Assembly: GCF_030397575.1 (NCBI RefSeq)
Contig: NZ_JAPNXS010000006.1
Location: forward strand, 204,941 to 268,940
Length of the DNA stretch: 64,000 bases
Source: Psychromonas sp. 14N.309.X.WAT.B.A12
GTDB taxonomy: Bacteria > Pseudomonadota > Gammaproteobacteria > Enterobacterales > Psychromonadaceae
Reading direction: 5' to 3'
The first letter of the stretch is position 1, and every line of letters starts with the position of its first letter. Under the pieces are notes generated by a model. The model saw nothing but the letters and a program-made list of their open reading frames with translations. It was not told where the DNA came from and searched no databases. The position numbers and the translations under genes are program-made. Shown here in pieces: positions 63,612 to 64,000 of this stretch.

Positions 63612-64000
63612 TTATGGGTGTCCAGTATTTTTTAGTATTTTTCTTCTAAGTTTGGTGTCCAGTATTTTTCTTCTAAGTTTCGCTTTCTGTTTTAAATCAT
63701 GCGTCACTTCATCTTCGCCTAAACTATCTTGTGCTTGATGACGTGCAAGTATGCGTTGACTTGCTCTGCGCAACTTCGCTTGTTTACGCTCAAGTTCATC
63801 AAATGTACCACTCCATTCTTTGCTAGCGTTTGATCTTATTTTACATCCATCGATGGCAAACATGTTTCGACCAATCAATCCTTCGCGGTCGCATATCATC
63901 AGAACTTGGGTAAAAAGTGGTTCAATTTGGTCTTTCATTTTAGCGACAAAACTTGCAATGGAAGTGAAGTGAGGTTGTTCATCACCCGATAAACTCATGA
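63612..64000 (-). pseudogene. IS1182-type DDE transposase fragment, truncated
   Basis: A coding frame of about 129 residues enters from the right edge. It carries SGDEQPHFTSIASFVAKM and MFAIDGCKIRSNASKEWSGT, blocks of IS1182-family transposases that are normally about 450 or more residues. The frame ends at 63612 after a duplicated KLRRKIL segment inside the element-end repeats, so the C-terminal part of the transposase is lost. The 5' part is beyond the window. Confidence 0.75.

Overview
The window comes from a low-GC, cold-marine-type gammaproteobacterium of the Alteromonadales/Vibrionales sphere, most likely Psychromonas or a close relative. This is inferred from gene content and protein flavour, not from a 16S gene: purT, nrdA/nrdB/yfaE, argP/argO, nsrR/hmp, DUF3332, DUF3581 and VC2046-type proteins, together with two family 7 alginate lyases typical of algal-associated marine bacteria. 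Almost all genes are ordinary chromosomal housekeeping or metabolic genes. The accessory-looking parts are the left edge (1-5.2 kb) and the right edge (60-64 kb).

Layout. 1-5.4 kb: an unrecognised protein running off the left edge, small membrane proteins, purT, an OmpA-like beta-barrel protein, a CsbD stress protein, and long intergenic stretches holding two copies of a degenerate repeat. 5.7-19.1 kb: a membrane PQQ glucose dehydrogenase, an AEC transporter, the SelO pseudokinase AMPylase, a DUF1223 protein, a soluble PQQ sugar dehydrogenase, a lipoprotein alginate lyase (PL7), a tandem DUF2061 protein, mtgA, and a folate-independent methionine synthase pair (mesD/mesX). 19.5-32.9 kb: a thioredoxin-like protein and nrdA behind paired NrdR boxes; then, after a strong terminator, an operon of a VTT-membrane/disulfide-reductase fusion, DUF547, YnjB-YnjC-YnjD ABC transporter, YnjF-like CDP-alcohol phosphotransferase and a fatty acid hydroxylase; only then nrdB and yfaE. 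The class Ia reductase operon is therefore split by about 8.6 kb. 33-41.5 kb: a Sel1-repeat protein, a Kef-type antiporter, asnB, ychJ, purU, DUF3332 and VC2046-like proteins, and tRNA-Tyr. 41.7-57.4 kb: an orphan response regulator with TPRs, hmp/nsrR divergent around three NsrR-like sites, argP/argO divergent, a DUF1624 membrane acyltransferase, an LRR-kinase fusion, an M14 carboxypeptidase, a second PL7 lyase, queE/queC divergent, a double ChrR cupin, DUF3581, an FMN hydroxy-acid dehydrogenase with its divergent LysR regulator, and an Hsp20 with a sigma-32-like promoter. 57.7-60.1 kb: a four-gene operon of a coiled-coil protein, a Ras-like GTPase and two Roadblock/LC7 proteins. 60.1-64 kb: a REP-associated-type HUH transposase, its internally deleted second copy, dispersed short repeats, a ZapG/YhcB-like protein with an expanded acidic repeat tail, and a truncated IS1182-type transposase.

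How the genes fit together. purU (formate release from formyl-THF) and purT (formate use in purine synthesis) form a formate cycle. Two PL7 lyases with different QIH/QVH signatures suggest complementary cleavage of G- and M-rich alginate. hmp/nsrR is an NO-detoxification switch. The best candidates for under-described biology are the GTPase-Roadblock operon and the membrane-redox/YnjBCD operon that separates nrdA from nrdB. All family calls come from reading the sequences and were not checked against a database.
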